Notes: generated from the letters alone by a model not told the origin. A stretch of 64,000 nt of DNA from Halomonas halophila (GCF_030406665.1 NZ_CP129121.1:1798001-1862000); one strand, 5' to 3'. Positions 42,954 to 54,775 are shown, counted from the stretch's first letter. Made by a program: numbers and translations.

Positions 42954-44177
42954 TTATAACGGCTGGCCCCCGTCGTCGTCCGCCCCCGGCGACAGCCCGT
43001 GACGCGACTGCTGACGATGCCATTCGGCATCCTCGGCGTGCAGGTAACGGGCGGTGGTGTCGAGCCGCGAGTGGCGCGCCGTCTCGGCGAGATAGCGCAG
43101 TTCGACGCCGGCCTGAGCCTGGTGAGTCAGCGCGGTATGGCGCAGCCAGTGCGGGGTAGCGCGACGCAATAGCGTCACCTCGCGGGTGCTCTCGGCGCCC
43201 TGTCGCGCCGCCAGGGTATCCGCCGCCCGGGCGAAGGTCTCGCGCATCAGCCGATAGAGCCGGTTCTCGCCGAGCCCGCGCCGGCCGTCGAGCCCCCTGA
43301 GTAGCGGCATGACCTCGTCCGGCCCCGGCTCGGGCGCCAGGCCGAGCGCCGTTCGCCATTCCCCGAGCAGGCGCATCATGTCCGGCGGCACCGGGATGCT
43401 CGCCGCCTTGCCACCCTTCCCCACCGTGTGCCACCACCAGCGGCCTTCGCGGCGGTGGACGTCGTGCATGCGGGCCGCTGCCATCTCGCCGATCCGCGGG
43501 GCCAGCAGGTAGGCGAAGCCGAAGGCGAAGCGGCGGCGCTCATGCTCGAAGCGTGCCCGCGACGTGGCGTCCTCGCCCGGCGCCTCGTTCAGCCACCGCC
43601 ATAGCCAGTCCCACAGCGGCTTCTCCAGGTAGCGCTCCACCCTGCCCTGGCGATTGTCCAGCCGGCGGCGCTTGTCGCGCATCAGCCGGAACGGATTGTG
43701 CCCGACCCAACCCGCCTCCACCAGCCAGGCGAACAGCCCCTGCAGGATCACCAGGCACTGCCGGCGGCTGGCCGGCGACAGCGGGCCGCGAAACGGCCGC
43801 CAGCGCGGGTCGTGGCGCGGCCGGGTCGGCCCGGCCCAGCGCTCGCGGGGCTGTGGATCGGCCAGGAAGGCCTCGAAGGCGTCCAGATGATCGCGGCGCA
43901 CCTCGGAAAGCGCGAGCTCCTGTTCGGCCAGCCACAGCAGCAGCCGCTCCGCTTCGCGCCGATAGGCCCGCTGAGTGTTGGGGCTGGCGCGATACTCGCC
44001 GAGCCACTGGGCCACCGCCTCGGCATCGCTGGTCGCGGCGATATGGGCGTGTCCGGCGGCCGGAGCCAGCGTCGATGTCGTCGACGGCTCGTCCCGACTC
44101 ACTACATCGCCCATCGCCTCGTTCAGCGCCGCCGCCCGGGCGATCAACGCGCCCGGCTTCTCGCTATCCCTTTCCAC
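42954..44177 (-). CDS. Tyrosine-type site-specific recombinase
   Basis: A 407-residue XerC/D-like recombinase, longer than XerC/XerD (about 300). The N-terminal SAM-like DNA-binding domain spans about 50-155, after a polar tail. All catalytic residues are present: Arg228 (APRIGE), a Lys in VGKGGK (254 or 257), His343-xx-Arg346 (HWLRHT), His369 and Tyr378 (DTTARYLH). It therefore looks active. It is divergent from a KfrA-like gene over a repeat-rich 308-base gap. No phage or transposon genes are adjacent. It ends 28 bases before sufE. Confidence 0.93.
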   Translation of the reverse strand: MERDSEKPGALIARAAALNEAMGDVVSRDEPSTTSTLAPAAGHAHIAATSDAEAVAQWLGEYRASPNTQRAYRREAERLLLWLAEQELALSEVRRDHLDAFEAFLADPQPRERWAGPTRPRHDPRWRPFRGPLSPASRRQCLVILQGLFAWLVEAGWVGHNPFRLMRDKRRRLDNRQGRVERYLEKPLWDWLWRWLNEAPGEDATSRARFEHERRRFAFGFAYLLAPRIGEMAAARMHDVHRREGRWWWHTVGKGGKAASIPVPPDMMRLLGEWRTALGLAPEPGPDEVMPLLRGLDGRRGLGENRLYRLMRETFARAADTLAARQGAESTREVTLLRRATPHWLRHTALTHQAQAGVELRYLAETARHSRLDTTARYLHAEDAEWHRQQSRHGLSPGADDDGGQPL

Positions 44178-44326
44178 GGCCGTTTACACCTCCCTCGTGG
44201 CTATTGTGTCGCAGCGGGCGACCTAGCCAGGCGCCTGACCACCCTTCCCGCCAGCTTTCATCCGCATTTCGCCCTTTGAATTCAATCGTCTGCCCCACCA
44301 GACCGCAGTATCGGCGTTACGACCAG

Positions 44327-44408
44327 AATGATCAAGATAAGCCGCGTAATCTTGATTATTTGCTTCTTTTGATAATGTAAATTACGTATTACGTTTAATG
44401 TAATTATC
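44327..44408. promoter_or_regulatory. AT-rich repeat region between recombinase and KfrA-like genes
   Basis: The 308-base gap 44178-44485 has no gene. It contains an inverted repeat: AATGATCAAGAT at 44327-44338 and ATCTTGATTATT at 44349-44360 match at 11 of 12 pairs around a 10-base centre. Next come GATAAT (44371-44376) inverted to ATTATC (44403-44408), direct repeats AATGTAA (44374-44380, 44397-44403) and direct repeats ATTACG (44381-44386, 44388-44393). Such arrays are expected for operators of KfrA-type autorepressors, or for a recombinase core site. Confidence 0.7.
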
Positions 44409-44485
44409 TTTATCCCGACACCCGGGACGGGTATAGTGCGATCTGAAAGTCCCGACGGGCGGGCTCACGAGACGAGGAGAACGGC

Positions 44486-45541
44486 ATGGCGCGCAGCGGC
44501 GTACGCTTTGAAGACGTGCAGCGAGCGATCGACGAGCTGATGGCCGCCGGGCAGGCGCCCAGCGTGCAGCGGATTCGCGAGACGCTCGGCACCGGCAGCT
44601 TCACCACCATCAGCGAGCATCTGCGCGAATGGCGAAAGCGTCGCGAGGAGAACCGCGACGTGCCGCCGCCCCGCGGCATGCCGGCACCGCTCCAGGAGCT
44701 CGCCGAGTCGCTGTGGCAGCAGGCCCAGGACGCCGCCAACGAGGCCCTGGCCCACTACCGCCGCGAGGCCGACGACAAGGTCGCCGAGGCGCAGCAGGCT
44801 GTGGCCGCCGCCGAGCGCCGCGCCGAGGACGCCGAACAGCGCGAGAACGCCCTGTCGTCCCACCTGACTCACAGTGAGGATCGCCTCAACGAGCGGACCG
44901 CCGAGCTCAGCCGCCTGCAGGCAGAGCACGACACCCTGCAGGCCGAGACCACCCGTCAGCGCGAGGTCCGCGGCCGGCTTGAGACACGCCTGGACGAACT
45001 GCAGGACGAGCTCGAACGTCAGGCCCAGGCTCACCGTCAGGCGCAGGAAGAGCTGGAAGCCGCGCACCAGGCGCGGCTCACCCAGGAGGAGCAGCGCCAC
45101 GAGGCTGCCGAGGCGAGGCTGATGGGGCTGCTCGACGAGGCCCGTCAGGAACGCCAGGCCGCCGAGAAGGCCCATGCCACGCGACACGAGCGGCTGGAGA
45201 AGCGCCTGGAGGGCGCCAAGGCGGAGCAGCAGGCGCTGCAGGATGCCCTCAAGGAGGAAGAGAAGAAGCGTCGCGCCGAGGAGCAGGCGCGGCGCGATGC
45301 CGAAACCGCCCGGTCCGGCCTCGACGAGGAACGCACCCGCCTGGACGCCCGACTGGAGGACGCCCAGGCGGCCCTCGCCAGCCGCCAGGCCCGCGTGGAA
45401 GCCCTGGAGCAGCAGCTCGAGGCGCGACTGTGGTCATCGCTGGAGAAGATGCAGGAAAGCCAGGCCCGGCTCGAGGCCGCGGCCGAAAACGCCTCGGACC
45501 CCGACGATGCGGGGCCCGAGAAACAGGACAGCCAGGACTAG
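44486..45541 (+). CDS. KfrA-like DNA-binding coiled-coil protein
   Basis: 351 residues. The N-terminal KfrA-type HTH domain (about 1-60) reads VRFEDVQRAIDELMAAGQAP, then SVQRIRETLGTGSFTTISEHLREWR. A very long Ala/Glu/Arg/Gln-rich coiled coil follows (about 60-335) with an acidic tail. KfrA proteins are plasmid-encoded autorepressors that form filament-like assemblies and aid plasmid stability. This is a chromosomal relative near dif and divergent from a tyrosine recombinase. The ribosome site is GAGGAGA. Confidence 0.88.
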   Translation: MARSGVRFEDVQRAIDELMAAGQAPSVQRIRETLGTGSFTTISEHLREWRKRREENRDVPPPRGMPAPLQELAESLWQQAQDAANEALAHYRREADDKVAEAQQAVAAAERRAEDAEQRENALSSHLTHSEDRLNERTAELSRLQAEHDTLQAETTRQREVRGRLETRLDELQDELERQAQAHRQAQEELEAAHQARLTQEEQRHEAAEARLMGLLDEARQERQAAEKAHATRHERLEKRLEGAKAEQQALQDALKEEEKKRRAEEQARRDAETARSGLDEERTRLDARLEDAQAALASRQARVEALEQQLEARLWSSLEKMQESQARLEAAAENASDPDDAGPEKQDSQD

Positions 45542-45594
45542 GTCACGACTTGGCCGGTGCGTCGTCGGCGCCGGCCATCGCCACTGACCTGGCC

Positions 45595-46185
45595 CTATTG
45601 ATAGTAGGCGTTGGTGGTGTCCGAGTGGTCGGTCACGTCGCGGATGCCGGCCAGTTCGGGGATGCGCTCCATCAGGGTCTTCTCGACGCCTTCCTTGAGG
45701 GTCAGGTCGACCGCGGCGCAGCCCTGGCAGCCGCCGCCGAAGGCCAGCACGGCCACCTGCTCGTCGGTCAGCTCGACCAGCTTGATCTCGCCGCCGTGGG
45801 CCGCGAGCCCCGGGTTGATCTCGCTGTAGAGCACGTAGTTGACGCGATCCGCCAGCGGGCTGTCTTCGTTGACCTTGGGCATCTTGGCGTTGGGCGCCTT
45901 GATGGTCAGCTGGCCGCCCATGCGGTCGGCGTTGAAGTCGACCACCGCTTCCTCGAGGAAGGCGATGCTGTTCTTGTCGAGGTAGACGACGATCTTGTCG
46001 AGTTCCAGACGCTCGTCCGTCGGCTCTTCCTCACCGGGGCGGCAGTACGCCAGGCAGGTCTCGGCATAGGGCGTGCCCGGCTGGGTGATGAAGATGCGCA
46101 CGGCGATACCCTCGACGTTCTGCTTGGCCAGCAGTTCGGCAAGGTAATCCTGGGCGCTGTCGGTGATCTGAATGCTGTCGCTCAT
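45595..46185 (-). CDS. nfuA: Fe-S biogenesis protein NfuA
   Basis: A 196-residue protein with two domains. The degenerate A-type domain (about 1-95) has ITDSAQDYLAELL and RIFITQPGTPYAE. The C-terminal NifU domain (about 108-196) carries the cluster-binding Cys153-xx-Cys156 in GGGCQGCAAVD. It delivers 4Fe-4S clusters to target enzymes. The start at 46185 is chosen for the family N-terminus MSDSIQIT. It is convergent with the KfrA-like gene. Confidence 0.96.
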   Translation of the reverse strand: MSDSIQITDSAQDYLAELLAKQNVEGIAVRIFITQPGTPYAETCLAYCRPGEEEPTDERLELDKIVVYLDKNSIAFLEEAVVDFNADRMGGQLTIKAPNAKMPKVNEDSPLADRVNYVLYSEINPGLAAHGGEIKLVELTDEQVAVLAFGGGCQGCAAVDLTLKEGVEKTLMERIPELAGIRDVTDHSDTTNAYYQ

Positions 46186-46489
46186 TGCTCTCTCGCTGGT
46201 CGAGCCCGGCACGGTCGGGCCGGGATGAGGGTCTGCCACTATGGTAAGCGACTGCCCGAACCCTGACAATCCCGACCGCCGCACTGGGTTATACCCCAAG
46301 CGGCTGCATGAAAACCGGTCACGCACGACATGAAGGACGCTCTCGTCGCGACCCTGCCGCGGGACGTCGGCTTTTGCTAAGATGCGGCGTTTGTCCGGCC
46401 TCGCGCCGATCCGTGACGAGCGCTACACCTCATAAATATGCGCCGCTGTCGCGCCCCGATGCCCTTATCGCTGGAGATAGACTCGACCC
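46186..46489. other. Divergent nfuA-metH intergenic region
   Basis: A 304-base gene-free region. It contains an extended -10-like TGCTAAGAT at 46375-46383 directed at metH, with no clear -35. The metH leader of about 100 bases has a segment GACGAGCGCTACACC that vaguely recalls S-adenosylhomocysteine riboswitches, but the conserved stems could not be drawn. I report no riboswitch. Confidence 0.5.
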
Positions 46490-50191
<3,702 letters not shown>

Positions 50192-50208
50192 TGGTCGTCT
50201 CGCTCGCT

Positions 50209-50236
50209 CCGGGCCCGCTCAGCGGGCCCGGTTTCG
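50209..50236 (+). terminator. Terminator after metH
   Basis: CCGGGCCCGC pairs with GCGGGCCCGG around TCA, then TTTCGT, 17 bases after the metH stop. Confidence 0.8.
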
Positions 50237-50250
50237 TCATTCCTGGAAGT

Positions 50251-50364
50251 CGGCATGCTGCCTGAACCCTCTCGTCGTCAGACCATTCTCCCCCTCGTCC
50301 AGTCGATCCATGGAGGCCGGCATGCTGCCTGAGACCTCCAGACGCCAGACCATTCTGCGCCTCG
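50251..50364 (+). repeat. Direct duplication of the MATE gene start region
   Basis: Two 47-bp near-copies lie at 50251-50297 and 50318-50364. Each contains CGGCATGCTGCCTGA and CAGACCATTCT. The second holds the true start of the MATE gene. The first encodes MLPEPSRRQTILPL in a frame that ends at 50330-50332, eight bases past the real ATG at 50322. The first copy has its own GGAAG ribosome site, so it could be a translated 25-residue leader. The offset is 67 bases, so the copies are in different frames. Confidence 0.8.
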
Positions 50365-51650
50365 CCCTGCCGATCATCGGTGGCATGCTCACCCAGAGCC
50401 TGCTCAACCTCGTCGATGCCGCCCTGGTGGGCTCGCTCGGCGAAGTGCCGTTGGCCGCGGTGGGCATCGGCGGCTACGCCATCTTCCTGATCACCGCCGT
50501 GGTCTTCGGGCTGTCGTCGGCGGTCCAGGCCCAGGCATCGCGCCGCCACGGCGAGCAGGACTGGACGCGCCGCGCCGTGTCGCTCAACGCAGGCCTGCTG
50601 ATCGCGCTGGCCGTGGCCGGCCCGCTGACCCTCCTGTGCCTGTGGCAGGCGCCGGCGTTGCTGGCGCTGATCAATCAGGACCCGGCAGTGAACGCCGAGG
50701 CGGCCGGCTACTTCCAGTGGCGTGTCGCGTCGCTGGTGCCGGTGGCGATGATCTTCTGCTTTCGCGGCTATTGGAACGGCATCCAGCAGACCGGCCTCTA
50801 TCTGCGTATCATCCTGGCCATGCACCTGATCAACGTGGTGGCGAGCGTGGGACTGATCTTCGGCCTGGCCGGCCTGCCCGCCATGGGCAGTGCCGGGGCC
50901 GGTGCCGGAACCACCCTGTCGCTGTTCGCCGGCCTCGGCCTGTGGGCATGGCATAGCCTGCGTCACGCGCGCTCGAGCGGCTTCTTGACGCGCCGCCCCT
51001 GCGCCGTCACCTTCACCACCACGCTGCGCCTGACCGTGCCACACTCCTTCCAGCAGATATGGTTCGCCGCCGGCTATGCGGTGCTGTTCTGGATACTCGG
51101 ACGGATCGACACCGCCAGCGTGGCGGTCGGCCACGTGCTGGTGAACCTGTCGCTGTTGCTGATCCTGCCCGGCGTGGGGCTGGGCATGGCGGCGATGAGC
51201 CTGGTCGGCGAGTCGCTGGGCCGTCACGACCATCGCGACGCCCACCGCTGGGGCTGGGACGTGGTGCGCCTGGCCTTTCCCTGTCTGGCGCTGATCGCCC
51301 TGCCGATGGTGGTGCTGCCCGACGCCGTGCTGGGGCTGTTCCTGCACGACCAGGCGCTGATCGCGCTGGGCCGCTTGCCGCTGCAGCTCACGGCGGCGAT
51401 GATCGTGCTCGACGCCGCGGCCCTGGTCTTCGCCCAGGCGCTGCTGGGCGCCGGCGCCCAGCGTACGGTGATGACCCTCACCCTGACGCTACAATGGATG
51501 ATATTCCTGCCGCTGGCCTGGTGGGTCGGCGTGCATCAGGAGGCCGGGCTGCTCGGTATCTGGTGGATCCAGCTCGGCTATCGCTGCCTCAACTCCCTCG
51601 GTTTCATGCTGATCTGGCAGCACCGGGGTTGGCAGCGGTTGGCGGTATGA
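50322..51650 (+). CDS. MATE-family multidrug/Na+-coupled exporter
   Basis: A 442-residue MATE exporter with about 12 transmembrane helices in two halves. The first contains LALPIIGGMLTQSLLNLVDAALVGSLG, the typical MatE opening, and the second begins near RLTVPHSFQQIWFAAGYAV. The DinF/NorM-like family exports cationic drugs or metabolites using Na+ or H+. I chose the ATG at 50322 because GGAGG at 50312 precedes it by five bases. A degenerate copy of the start lies just upstream. Confidence 0.93.
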   Translation: MLPETSRRQTILRLALPIIGGMLTQSLLNLVDAALVGSLGEVPLAAVGIGGYAIFLITAVVFGLSSAVQAQASRRHGEQDWTRRAVSLNAGLLIALAVAGPLTLLCLWQAPALLALINQDPAVNAEAAGYFQWRVASLVPVAMIFCFRGYWNGIQQTGLYLRIILAMHLINVVASVGLIFGLAGLPAMGSAGAGAGTTLSLFAGLGLWAWHSLRHARSSGFLTRRPCAVTFTTTLRLTVPHSFQQIWFAAGYAVLFWILGRIDTASVAVGHVLVNLSLLLILPGVGLGMAAMSLVGESLGRHDHRDAHRWGWDVVRLAFPCLALIALPMVVLPDAVLGLFLHDQALIALGRLPLQLTAAMIVLDAAALVFAQALLGAGAQRTVMTLTLTLQWMIFLPLAWWVGVHQEAGLLGIWWIQLGYRCLNSLGFMLIWQHRGWQRLAV

Positions 51651-51711
51651 GCGAAAAGTGCCGATGAACAGGCCCAGTACTCATTCCGTTTCGAATATAA
51701 ACTATGAAGAT

Positions 51712-51730
51712 TTATTCTTTTATAGAATAA
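51712..51730. promoter_or_regulatory. Palindrome upstream of cysI, possible CysB site
   Basis: TTATTC at 51712-51717 and GAATAA at 51725-51730 form inverted arms around TTTTATA, in an AT-rich patch about 60 bases upstream of cysI. CysB half-sites are AT-rich with this kind of sequence, so activation of cysI by CysB is plausible. A simple promoter element is the alternative. Confidence 0.45.
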
Positions 51731-51790
51731 TTGCGACCCGTTAAGGTAGTCGCCAAGCTTCGCCACTTCCCCGTTTCAGGTAAGCGCTGA

Positions 51791-53443
51791 ATGTATCGCT
51801 ACGACACCCATGATCAGACCCTGGTCGACGAACGCGTCGCCCAGTTCCGCGACCAGATGCGTCGCTACCTCGAGGGCAAGATCAGCGACGAGGAATTCCT
51901 GCCGCTGCGCGTGCAGAACGGCCTCTATGTGCAGCGCTATGCGCCCATGCTGCGTATCGCCATTCCCTACGGCATGCTGGCCGCCTACCAGCTGCGCAAG
52001 CTGGGCGAGATCGCCGCACGCTACGACCGCGGCTACGGCCACTTCACCACGCGCACCAACCTGCAGCTGAACTGGCCCAAGATGGAGGACGTGCCGGACA
52101 TCCTCGCCGACCTGGCCAGCGTGCAGATGCACGCCATCCAGACCAGCGGCAACGATATCCGCAACACCTCCACCGATCAGTTCTCCGGCATCGCTGCCGA
52201 CGAGCAGGTCGACCCGCGCCCGTGGTGCGAACTGATCCGTCAGTGGTCGACCTTCCACCCCGAGTTCGCCTACCTGCCACGCAAGTTCAAGATCGCGGTG
52301 ACCGGCGCCGAAGAGGATCGCGCGGCGATCCAGGTCCATGACGTGGGCCTGCGCTTCTGGCGCGACGACGCCGGCGAGGTGCGGGTCAAGGTGCTGGCCG
52401 GTGGCGGTCTGGGCCGTACCCCGATGATCGGTAACACGGTCTGCGAGGACCTGCCCTGGCAGCATCTGCTGACCTACCTCGAGGCGATCCTGCGGGTCTA
52501 CAACCAGTTTGGCCGCCGCGACAACAAGTTCAAGGCGCGCATCAAGATCCTGGTCAAGGCACTCGGCATCGACGAATTCCGTCGCCGCGTCGAGGAAGAG
52601 TGGGCGCACCTCAAGGACGGCCCCCAGACCCTCACCGACGAGGCCGTGGCGGCCGTGGCCGATCACTTCGTCGATCCCGAACGTCGCGAGATCGGCACCG
52701 AGGCGATCGAGGCCTACGAGACCCTGCGCGCCGACAACCGCGCCTTCGGTCGCTTCGTGACCAACAACGTCACCGACCACAAGGTCCCCGGCTACAAGGC
52801 CGTGACCCTGTCGCTGAAGCGCCGCGAGCATTCGCCGGGCGACGTCACCTCCGAGCAGATGGCCGCCATCGCCGACCTGGCCGACGAATTCAGCTACGGC
52901 GAACTGCGCGTGACCCACGAGCAGAACCTGGTGCTCACCGACGTGGCCGTGGACCGCATCGAAGAACTCTGGCAGCGCCTCGACGAGCTCGGCCTGGCCA
53001 ACCCCACCGTGGGCACCCTGGCCGATCTGATCTGCTGCCCCGGCGGCGACTACTGCAGTCTGGCCAACGCCAAGTCGATCCCGGTGGCTCAGTCCATTCA
53101 GGAGCGCTTCGAGGACCTGGATTTCCTCTACGACCTCGGCCCGCTGGAGCTCAACATTTCCGGCTGCATGAACGCCTGCGGCCACCACCACGTCGGCCAC
53201 ATCGGCATCCTCGGCGTCGACAAGAAGGGCGAGGAGTACTATCAGATCTCGCTGGGCGGCAGCCAGGGCAACGAGTCCTCGCTCGGCAAGATCCTCGGCC
53301 CCTCCTTCTACCGCGAGGACGTGCCGGGCGTGATCGACAAGCTGCTGCAGGTCTATGTCGGCGAGCGCACCCCCGACGAGACCTTCCTCGACACCTATCG
53401 CCGCATCGGCCTCAAACCCTTCAAGGAGCGTGTCTATGCCTGA
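51791..53443 (+). CDS. cysI: Sulfite reductase hemoprotein subunit CysI
   Basis: A 550-residue siroheme/4Fe-4S reductase that reduces sulfite to sulfide for cysteine synthesis. FTTRTNLQLNWPKMEDVPDI, the N-terminal ferredoxin-like half-domains and the cluster cysteines CCPGGDYC (about 415-420) and GCMNACGHHHVGHIG (about 457-461) are present. It matches the pseudomonad-type CysI that is followed by DUF934. No flavoprotein subunit gene (cysJ) is adjacent, so the electron donor is probably encoded elsewhere. The following gene overlaps its end by eight bases. Confidence 0.93.
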   Translation: MYRYDTHDQTLVDERVAQFRDQMRRYLEGKISDEEFLPLRVQNGLYVQRYAPMLRIAIPYGMLAAYQLRKLGEIAARYDRGYGHFTTRTNLQLNWPKMEDVPDILADLASVQMHAIQTSGNDIRNTSTDQFSGIAADEQVDPRPWCELIRQWSTFHPEFAYLPRKFKIAVTGAEEDRAAIQVHDVGLRFWRDDAGEVRVKVLAGGGLGRTPMIGNTVCEDLPWQHLLTYLEAILRVYNQFGRRDNKFKARIKILVKALGIDEFRRRVEEEWAHLKDGPQTLTDEAVAAVADHFVDPERREIGTEAIEAYETLRADNRAFGRFVTNNVTDHKVPGYKAVTLSLKRREHSPGDVTSEQMAAIADLADEFSYGELRVTHEQNLVLTDVAVDRIEELWQRLDELGLANPTVGTLADLICCPGGDYCSLANAKSIPVAQSIQERFEDLDFLYDLGPLELNISGCMNACGHHHVGHIGILGVDKKGEEYYQISLGGSQGNESSLGKILGPSFYREDVPGVIDKLLQVYVGERTPDETFLDTYRRIGLKPFKERVYA

Positions 53444-53954
53444 GCAGACCTCTCGCCCCCTGATCGCCGACCGCCGCGTCGTGACCGATGAGTGGGTCCT
53501 CTGCGAGGACGCCACCCAGCGCCCCAAGGGCCAGCCGGCCCTGCTGCCGCTGGCCGACTGGCAGGCCTCCAGCAAGGGCGACGACGTCGCCCCCTGGCTG
53601 CCCAGCGACACCGAGATGACCGACGCGCTGGCGCGTGAGCTCGACGCCGCGCCGCTGGTGGCCATCGACTTCCCGAAGTTCACCGACGGCCGCGGTTACA
53701 GCATTGCCCGGCTGCTGCGCGAGCGGCACGGCTACCAGGGCCAGATCCGCGCCATCGGCGACGTGCTGATCGACCAGCTGTTCTACATGTCGCGCTGCGG
53801 TTTCGACGCCTTCTTGCTGCGCGAGGATCAGATCGTCGAGGATGCCCTCAACGCCCTGAGCACCTTCAGCCGCAGCTACCAGCCCGGTACCGACGACCCG
53901 GAACCGCTGTTCCGCCGTCGCCTGCGCGAGGCCCACAAGGGCGAAGTCGCCTGA
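53436..53954 (+). CDS. DUF934 family protein
   Basis: A 172-residue protein that regularly follows cysI in pseudomonads and relatives. It has IDFPKFTDGRGYSIARLLRERHGYQG and GDVLIDQLFYMSRCGFDAFLLRE, the DUF934 core. No catalytic residues or cofactor motif can be seen. The start at 53436 lies inside the end of cysI, with AAGGAG at 53423, so translation is coupled. It probably supports sulfite reduction, but the role is unknown. Confidence 0.9.
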   Translation: MPEQTSRPLIADRRVVTDEWVLCEDATQRPKGQPALLPLADWQASSKGDDVAPWLPSDTEMTDALARELDAAPLVAIDFPKFTDGRGYSIARLLRERHGYQGQIRAIGDVLIDQLFYMSRCGFDAFLLREDQIVEDALNALSTFSRSYQPGTDDPEPLFRRRLREAHKGEVA

Positions 53955-53976
53955 CGGATCGCCTCGCCAGAACGCA

Positions 53977-54002
53977 CGAAGCCGGCCCTAGGGCCGGCTT
54001 CG
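53977..54002. terminator. Bidirectional terminator between DUF934 and smr genes
   Basis: CGAAGCCGGCCC and GGGCCGGCTTCG form a 12-bp perfect stem around TA, followed by TCGTTTC on the plus strand. It serves the convergent genes on both sides. Confidence 0.82.
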
Positions 54003-54027
54003 TCGTTTCTGAGTCGCGCCTCCGGCA

Positions 54028-54618
54028 TCAACCCCGGCGCTTCTGCTGACGCTCCCGGTTGGCCGCCCTCGCCCGTTCGCTCTTGCGCAGCATCACCCAG
54101 GTGGCGCCCAGGCCGCCGTCGGCCTGGCTCGCCGAGGCAAAGGCCTGGACCTCGTCGAAGGCCGGCAGCCACTTGGCCAGGTAGGAGCGCAGCACGTTGG
54201 CGGGGCTGTCGATCTCGCGGCCTCGTCCGTGGACGATCATCACCGAGCGCAGGTCGTGCTCCACGGCCTCGCGCAGGAAGGCCGGCAGCGCCTGTCGGGC
54301 CTCCTCCACCGGGCGGCGCAGCAGGTGCAGGCTGGCCTGCATCGGATAGCCGCCCTGGCGCAGGCGCTCCGCCACGCCGCGCTGGATGCCGTCGCGGCGA
54401 AAGTCCAGCGGATCGAAGGGCGGCACCAGATCGACGAAGTCGTCGGAGAGGATATCGCGACCCGCGCCGTCACCGGCCGCGCTTTCGCGCTTGGCGAGCT
54501 GCGCCTCGGTGGGCACGCGGCGGGTCTGGCCGGTATGCGCCCGGCCCTGGCCGCGCGACAGGGGTTTCACATCGCCCATCAGGGCCTGGAAATCGGCATC
54601 GTCGTGAAGGTCCGTCAT
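54028..54618 (-). CDS. Smr-domain protein
   Basis: 196 residues. A basic N-terminal region (about 1-75) is followed by the Smr domain (about 85-180). Key motifs are LDFRRDG (the LDLHG-like element) and VMIVHGRGRE (the HGxG element), then SPANVLRSYLAKWLP and GGLGATWVMLRK. Smr domains are nucleases; E. coli SmrB cleaves mRNA at collided ribosomes. The C-terminal LRSYLAKWLP pattern is closer to SmrA/YdaL. The ribosome site AGGAGGTG fixes the start. Confidence 0.88.
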   Translation of the reverse strand: MTDLHDDADFQALMGDVKPLSRGQGRAHTGQTRRVPTEAQLAKRESAAGDGAGRDILSDDFVDLVPPFDPLDFRRDGIQRGVAERLRQGGYPMQASLHLLRRPVEEARQALPAFLREAVEHDLRSVMIVHGRGREIDSPANVLRSYLAKWLPAFDEVQAFASASQADGGLGATWVMLRKSERARAANRERQQKRRG

Positions 54619-54700
54619 GGCACACCTCCTGGCCAGCTTGAGTAGAACGCTCATCCTAGCAAATGGCTCAGTGCCATCGCATGTCGAGATGACGCCGTAA

Positions 54701-54718
54701 TATCCGCTATAGAGGATA
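54701..54718. promoter_or_regulatory. HipB operator O1
   Basis: TATCCGCTATAGAGGATA fits TATCC-N8-GGATA, the operator consensus known for E. coli HipB. It is the exact reverse complement of O2 at 54728-54745. Confidence 0.9.
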
Positions 54719-54727
54719 TTGTGCTAA

Positions 54728-54745
54728 TATCCTCTATAGCGGATA
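54728..54745. promoter_or_regulatory. HipB operator O2
   Basis: TATCCTCTATAGCGGATA also fits TATCC-N8-GGATA. With flanks, the arms 54701-54720 and 54726-54745 form a perfect 20-bp inverted repeat around GTGCT, which could extrude as a cruciform or fold in RNA. Confidence 0.9.
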
Positions 54746-54755
54746 AACGTCTTTT

Positions 54756-54773
54756 TATCCTCTACAGGGAATA
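54756..54773. promoter_or_regulatory. HipB operator O3, overlapping the hipB ribosome site
   Basis: TATCCTCTACAGGGAATA matches the consensus except for GAATA in place of GGATA. Its AGGGA is also the Shine-Dalgarno sequence for hipB, whose ATG begins two bases after the operator. It is 28 bases from O2, about the same helical spacing as O1 to O2. Confidence 0.82.
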
Positions 54774-54775
54774 CC

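Noticed and set aside
46384..46489. S-adenosylhomocysteine riboswitch upstream of metH
   Set aside because: A GACGAGCGCTAC segment looked similar, but the conserved stems and the second conserved block could not be found.
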